54,778 nt of DNA from an uncultured Alistipes sp. (lineage in GTDB: Bacteria > Bacteroidota > Bacteroidia > Bacteroidales > Rikenellaceae). The stretch covers positions 1 to 54,778 of the forward strand of contig CAAGGR010000006.1 of NCBI GenBank assembly GCA_900769445.1. The letters are read 5' to 3'. The notes below the pieces were generated by a model. It searched no databases and was not told where the DNA came from. It saw only the letters and a list, made by a program, of their open reading frames with translations. Each line of letters begins with the position of its first letter. Position 1 is the stretch's first letter. Position numbers and translations under genes: made by a program. This document shows, piece by piece, positions 50,587-54,778 of the stretch.

Positions 50587-51819
50587 ATGAAAGAAGAGTT
50601 AGAGAAGCCAAAGGGCAAAAGCAAGGAGCCTATGCCTACTGTCGAGGAGCGCGAGACACGCGCTGTGCTTGTTGCGGTTATCCGCGACAGCCAAAATCCC
50701 GATACCGCTCAGGAGTATCTCGACGAGTTGGAGTTTTTGGCTGAGACGGCAAATATAAAGAGCGTTAAGCGCTTCACGCAGCGACTTCCACAACCACTAT
50801 CAAAGATATATATCGGCCCTGGTAAGCTCCAGGAGATTGCCGAGTGGTGCAAGGAGCAGGAGATAGATGTTGCCATCTTCGATGATGAGCTTTCGCCAGC
50901 GCAGACACGCAATATCGAGCAGGCGATGCCATGCAAAGTTATGGACCGCACACGCCTAATCCTCGATATCTTTATGTCGCGCGCACAGACAGCATACGCC
51001 AAGACACAGGTGGAGTTGGCACAGAACGAGTATATGCTGCCTCGCCTTGCAGGATTGTGGACCCACCTTGAGCGTCAGCGTGGTGGTACAGGTACTCGTG
51101 GTGGTGCTGGTGAGCGCGAGATCGAGACCGATAGACGTATCGTCAGAAACCGTATTGCAAAGCTTAAGGAGGATCTCAAAAAGATTGACCGCCAGATGGC
51201 TGTGCAGCGCTCCAACCGAGGAAATATGGTGCGCGTAGCGTTGGTGGGCTATACAAATGTAGGTAAGTCTACCCTTATGAACCTACTCTCTAAGAGCGAG
51301 GTATTTGCCGAGAATAAGCTCTTTGCAACACTCGATACTACGGTGCGTAAGGTGGTCTTCGACAACTTGCCATTCCTTATGTCCGACACCGTAGGTTTTA
51401 TCCGTAAGCTCCCCACCGAGCTTATCGAGTCCTTCAAGTCGACCCTCGACGAGGTGCGCGAGGCAGATTTGTTGCTCCATGTCGTGGATATCTCGCATCA
51501 GGGCTTCGAGGACCAGATTGCGGTTGTTAAGCAGACCTTGGCAGATATAGGTGCGGGCGATAAGCCTACATTCCTTATCTTCAACAAGATTGATGCCTAC
51601 ACCTACACCCCTAAGGAGGAGGATGACCTTACACCAGTAACTAAGGAGAACCTCTCGTTGGAGGATTTGAAGAAGAGCTGGATTGCAAAGGCCAACACCC
51701 CTTGTATCTTTATCTCGGCACGCGATAAGACAGGTGTTGAGAAGCTACGCTCCGACCTTTACGGTATGGTGCGCGAGATACATGCAGGTCGTTATCCTTT
51801 TAATAACTTCCTATATTAA
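50587..51819 (+). CDS. hflX: Ribosome-associated GTPase HflX
   Basis: 410 residues. The HflX N-terminal domain (about 15-190) contains YIGPGKLQEIAEWCKEQEID and LAGLWTHLERQRGGTGTRGG, the glycine-rich family signature. The G domain has the P-loop ALVGYTNVGKSTLMNLL, G3 DTVGFI and G4 NKID. HflX splits stalled or hibernating ribosomes under stress. It starts about 20 bases after the tonB terminator and is followed 21 bases later by upp. Confidence 0.95.
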   Translation: MKEELEKPKGKSKEPMPTVEERETRAVLVAVIRDSQNPDTAQEYLDELEFLAETANIKSVKRFTQRLPQPLSKIYIGPGKLQEIAEWCKEQEIDVAIFDDELSPAQTRNIEQAMPCKVMDRTRLILDIFMSRAQTAYAKTQVELAQNEYMLPRLAGLWTHLERQRGGTGTRGGAGEREIETDRRIVRNRIAKLKEDLKKIDRQMAVQRSNRGNMVRVALVGYTNVGKSTLMNLLSKSEVFAENKLFATLDTTVRKVVFDNLPFLMSDTVGFIRKLPTELIESFKSTLDEVREADLLLHVVDISHQGFEDQIAVVKQTLADIGAGDKPTFLIFNKIDAYTYTPKEEDDLTPVTKENLSLEDLKKSWIAKANTPCIFISARDKTGVEKLRSDLYGMVREIHAGRYPFNNFLY

Positions 51820-51840
51820 TATATATAAATATATAAGGGT

Positions 51841-52494
51841 ATGGTAAAGATTCTAAACAAGGAGAATACTATTCTCAATAAGTTCCTTGCCCAAATGCGC
51901 GATAAGCGTGTGCAGAGAGACTCTATGCGCTTCCGTAGAAATATGGAGCGCGTGGGAGAGATTATGGCATACGAGATCTCTAAGAAGCTAAACTATAAAA
52001 CTGAGATGGTGGAGACTCCACTCGGTATCGCTGCTGTGGAGAGTATCAGCGATAAGGTCGTTATCGCCACTATCCTTCGTGCGGGACTACCATTCCATCA
52101 GGGCTTTTTGAACTACTTCGACGATGCCGATAATGGTTTTGTATCGGCATACCGCAAGAGTCGCCCCGATGGCTCGTTTATCGTGGATGTGGAGTATGTA
52201 TCCACCTCATCACTTGCGGGCAAAACCCTAATCCTTGTCGACCCAATGCTTGCTACAGGCACATCACTGATGTTGGTCTACGACGCCCTTGTCCGTCGTG
52301 CTGGCGAGCCTGAACACACCCATTTCGCTGCCGCCTTCGCCTCGGAGCAGGGTGTCGACTATGTTACCAAGCGCATCAACCCCGAGAAGTGTACCCTATG
52401 GTGCGCAGCCGTTGACCCAGAGCTTACCTCAAAGTCCTACATAGTTCCAGGCATAGGCGATGCTGGCGACTTGGCGTATGGCGAGAAGTTGTAA
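51841..52494 (+). CDS. upp: Uracil phosphoribosyltransferase
   Basis: 217 residues; makes UMP from uracil and PRPP in pyrimidine salvage. Motifs: VVIATILRAGLPFHQGFL, the PRPP loop LILVDPMLATGTSLM and the uracil-binding SYIVPGIGDAGDLAYG at the C-terminus. It follows hflX after 21 bases, and a strong terminator lies at 52543-52585. Confidence 0.95.
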   Translation: MVKILNKENTILNKFLAQMRDKRVQRDSMRFRRNMERVGEIMAYEISKKLNYKTEMVETPLGIAAVESISDKVVIATILRAGLPFHQGFLNYFDDADNGFVSAYRKSRPDGSFIVDVEYVSTSSLAGKTLILVDPMLATGTSLMLVYDALVRRAGEPEHTHFAAAFASEQGVDYVTKRINPEKCTLWCAAVDPELTSKSYIVPGIGDAGDLAYGEKL

Positions 52495-52542
52495 CACACG
52501 TATATACAAATAGACACAACGACCCATCGGTCGTACCACAAT

Positions 52543-52585
52543 AATATCGTCTCCTGCTTGTGCAGGGGGCGATATTTGTTTTATT
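52543..52585 (+). terminator. Terminator after upp
   Basis: AATATCGTCTCCTGC (52543-52557) pairs with 52562-52576 over 15 bp, including two G-T pairs on the plus strand, then TTGTTTTATTT. Confidence 0.85.
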
Positions 52586-52608
52586 TATGAACAATGCCCT
52601 TGCAGAGT

Positions 52609-52640
52609 GTTGTTCGTCTCGGGAATTTTGCTTAATTTTG
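52609..52640 (+). promoter_or_regulatory. Promoter of the LRR lipoprotein gene
   Basis: GTTG (52609-52612), a 20-base gap, then TAATTTTG (52633-52640), about 36 bases before the ATG. Confidence 0.55.
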
Positions 52641-52676
52641 TCTATCAATCGACAAATAATTAAAACTTTATACATT

Positions 52677-54778
52677 ATGAAAAGAGTATTCTATCTTCTG
52701 AGCATTGTGCTACTCACGATGTTTTCAAGCTGCGGCAATGAGTACGACGACAGCAAACTCGTTGACCGCATCAATAAGCTGGAGGAGGAGCAAAAGAAGT
52801 TGGAGGAGGAGCAGAAAGAGATGCAGGAGCAGATTGATGCTCAGCAGACACTCCTCGATGCCCTAACCAAAAATCTAACTATTACCTCTATTGTCGAGAC
52901 CGACGAGGGTTATATTATCACATTCTCAGATAACTCAACTATTACCTTTAAGCAGGATAGCTCTTTTATCGAGAATATCGAGGTCGAGGAGGATTGTATC
53001 TCCTTTACATTTGCTGATGGCAGAGTTGTTACACTCCCTCTAACCAACAATGGCGGTAATGGTGGCAATGGCGAAGTAGTTGCTGAGAATAATAAAATCT
53101 ACTATACTACATCTGATGGCAAGAAACTCTTTCCTAATAATACTGAGCCAGCAGCTTTTGGAGCATTGTTAGTATCAAATATCTACAAAAATGGTCAGGG
53201 TGTACTTACTTTTGATGATACAATCACTTCGTTGGGAGGGAATGTGTTCAAAGATTGTAGCAACCTAACAAGTATAACTATTCCAGATAGTGTAACTTCA
53301 ATTGGAAATTATGCATTCGCTTCTTGTAGTAGCCTAACAAGTGTAACTATTCCAGATAGTGTAACTGCAATTGGAAATTTTGCATTCAGGGATTGCAGCA
53401 CCCTAACAAGTGTAACTATTGGTAATAGTGTAATTACAATTGGTGAATATGCATTCTATAATTGCAGTAGCCTAACAAGTGTAACAATTGGAGATAGTGT
53501 AACTTCAATTGGATATGCTACGTTCGTTAATTGCATTAGTCTAACAAGTGTAACTATTCCAGATAGTGTAACTACAATTGGAGATTACGCATTCCAAAAT
53601 TGCAGTAGCCTAACAAGTGTAACTATTCCAGATGGTGTAACTACAATTGGACAATATGCATTCTTAGATTGCAGTAGCCTAACAAGTGCAAATATTGGTA
53701 AGAGTGTAACTACAATTGGATCTCGTGCATTTTATGGCTGCACGGGTGAATTGGTTATTAATTGTAACGCTTCTTCAATAGGAGCATTTTATGGTAGTAA
53801 ATTTACATCTGTTACTATTGGTGATAGTGTAACTACAATTGGAGAGTCGGCATTCGGGTGGTGTGAAAGCCTAACAAGTGTATATATTACAGATTTGTCT
53901 GCTTGGTGCAAAATAAATTTTGGTAACTCTTCTGCAAATCCACTATGCTATGCTACAAATCTCTATCTAAATAATGAATTGGTAACAGATATTGTTATCC
54001 CATCTGATATTACCGAGATTAAATCGTATGCATTCTCTGGTTGCAGTAGCCTAACAAGTATAACTATTCCAGATGGTGTAACTACAATTGGACGAGAGGC
54101 ATTCTATAATTGCACCAGCCTAACAAGTGTAACTATTCCAGATGGTGTAACTACAATTGGACGAGAGGCATTCTATAATTGCACCAGCCTAACAAGCGTA
54201 TATATATCAGATTTGTCAGCTTGGTGCAAAATAGATTTTGAAGACGATCGCGCAAATCCACTACGTAATGGCGCAAATCTCTACTTAAATAATGAATTGG
54301 TAACCGACCTTGTTATTCCAAGTGATATTACAGAGATTAAACCATATGTATTCTCTGGTTGCAGTAGCCTAACAAGTGTAACTGTCCCAGATAGTGTAAC
54401 TACAATTGGAGAGTATGCATTCTATAATTGCAGTAGCCTAACAAGTGTAACTATTGGAGATAGTGTAACTTCAATTGGACGTTATGCGTTCGAGGATTGT
54501 AGTAGCCTAACAAGTATAACAATTCCAGATAGTGTAACTGCAATTGGAAATTATGCATTCTCTGGTTGCACAGGCAAATTGGTGGTTAATTGCAATATTC
54601 CAGATGGATACTATGGGGATTCTGGTTGCGAAAGTGCATTTTCTGGTAGTAAATTCACATCTGTTACTATAGGAGATAGTGTAACAGAAATTGGTTATTA
54701 TGCATTCTATGGTTGCAGTAGCCTAACATGTGTAACTATTGGTGATAGTGTTACTACAATTGGTTATTATGCATTCTA
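52677..54778 (+). CDS. BspA-like leucine-rich repeat surface lipoprotein (3' end outside window)
   Basis: The frame is open from the ATG at 52677 to the window edge (700 codons). A lipoprotein signal ends in FSSC (Cys19). A coiled coil follows (about 28-62, KLEEEQKKLEEEQKEMQEQ), then a short beta domain and a Gly/Asn linker (NNGGNGGNG). From about residue 175 it consists of 23-residue LRR_5/BspA repeats of the form SVTTIGxYAFxxCSSLTSVT, broken by two longer blocks containing DLSAWCKI and NPL..A.NLYLNNELV. Many 69-bp repeats are nearly identical in DNA. The repeat part is AT-rich and uses different codons from the N-terminal part. BspA-type proteins bind host matrix or other bacteria; that role is inference here. 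Confidence 0.92.
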   Translation, partial: MKRVFYLLSIVLLTMFSSCGNEYDDSKLVDRINKLEEEQKKLEEEQKEMQEQIDAQQTLLDALTKNLTITSIVETDEGYIITFSDNSTITFKQDSSFIENIEVEEDCISFTFADGRVVTLPLTNNGGNGGNGEVVAENNKIYYTTSDGKKLFPNNTEPAAFGALLVSNIYKNGQGVLTFDDTITSLGGNVFKDCSNLTSITIPDSVTSIGNYAFASCSSLTSVTIPDSVTAIGNFAFRDCSTLTSVTIGNSVITIGEYAFYNCSSLTSVTIGDSVTSIGYATFVNCISLTSVTIPDSVTTIGDYAFQNCSSLTSVTIPDGVTTIGQYAFLDCSSLTSANIGKSVTTIGSRAFYGCTGELVINCNASSIGAFYGSKFTSVTIGDSVTTIGESAFGWCESLTSVYITDLSAWCKINFGNSSANPLCYATNLYLNNELVTDIVIPSDITEIKSYAFSGCSSLTSITIPDGVTTIGREAFYNCTSLTSVTIPDGVTTIGREAFYNCTSLTSVYISDLSAWCKIDFEDDRANPLRNGANLYLNNELVTDLVIPSDITEIKPYVFSGCSSLTSVTVPDSVTTIGEYAFYNCSSLTSVTIGDSVTSIGRYAFEDCSSLTSITIPDSVTAIGNYAFSGCTGKLVVNCNIPDGYYGDSGCESAFSGSKFTSVTIGDSVTEIGYYAFYGCSSLTCVTIGDSVTTIGYYAF

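Noticed and set aside
52677..54778. Frameshift or pseudogene in the LRR lipoprotein gene
   Set aside because: I translated it from the ATG at 52677 to the window end and the frame stays open with regular 23-residue repeats. It is cut only by the window edge.

Overview
The window looks like chromosomal DNA of a gut-type Bacteroidales bacterium; a Rikenellaceae/Alistipes-like host is possible, but I cannot fix the genus. The grounds are: many promoters of the Bacteroidetes type (TAnnTTTG near -7, TTTG near -33), almost no Shine-Dalgarno sequences, SusB-type GH97 and GH92 glycosidases, lipoproteins with Bacteroidetes lipoboxes, a BspA-like leucine-rich repeat lipoprotein, and a second EF-G of the Bacteroides EF-G2 type. 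I saw no rRNA, tRNA, CRISPR array, prophage or intact transposase.

Layout. 164-9395: EF-G2 paralogue, a four-repeat lipoprotein, rplY and pth, and a large modular lipoprotein with starch-binding-like modules. 9521-10029: a tandem array of a structured palindromic repeat. 10029-19206 (minus strand): two housekeeping operons. The upstream one is cvpA, rsgA, trmH and a class III aminotransferase, closed by a terminator. The downstream one is a purine permease, prmA, a THUMP-like methyltransferase, a YihY-DUF2520 fusion and kdsC. 19295-25390: a GH2-like protein that seems to lack its catalytic glutamates, then a minus-strand group xerD, alpha/beta hydrolase, comEC, wbqC-like. 25547-30454: a keto-acid fermentation cluster (iorA, iorB, aminotransferase, CoA hydrolase/transferase). 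30823-37689: a membrane protein, a reverse rubrerythrin, a Sel1 protein, and a galE, outer-membrane protein, mscS, rmuC run. 37855-38098: an orphan promoter, hairpin and terminator that look like a small RNA gene. 38141-42107: yitT-like, priA, comF. 42272-49643: rlmN, GH97, GH92, GH92 packed with gaps of 1-5 bases. 49808-52494: tonB, hflX, upp. 52677 to the window end: a truncated LRR lipoprotein gene.

How genes work together. The iorAB cluster should transaminate aromatic amino acids, oxidatively decarboxylate the keto acids to aryl-acetyl-CoA with reduced ferredoxin, and release the free acid. The GH97/GH92 trio should trim alpha-linked galactose or glucose and mannose from host-type glycans. 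The lipoproteins are probably surface exposed.

The most unusual content is intergenic. Two families of roughly 127-130 bp nested palindromes (family A: 1-119 and 30453-30581; family B: four tandem units at 9521-10029 and one copy at 32347-32473) keep constant internal segments while their stem arms change sequence but stay complementary. Both families carry a similar apical hairpin containing TACTTGACGTA or close variants. Mismatch types (G-T versus A-C) consistently point to one structured strand. This pattern suggests selection on a folded nucleic acid, either an RNA or a single-stranded DNA transposition or recombination substrate.
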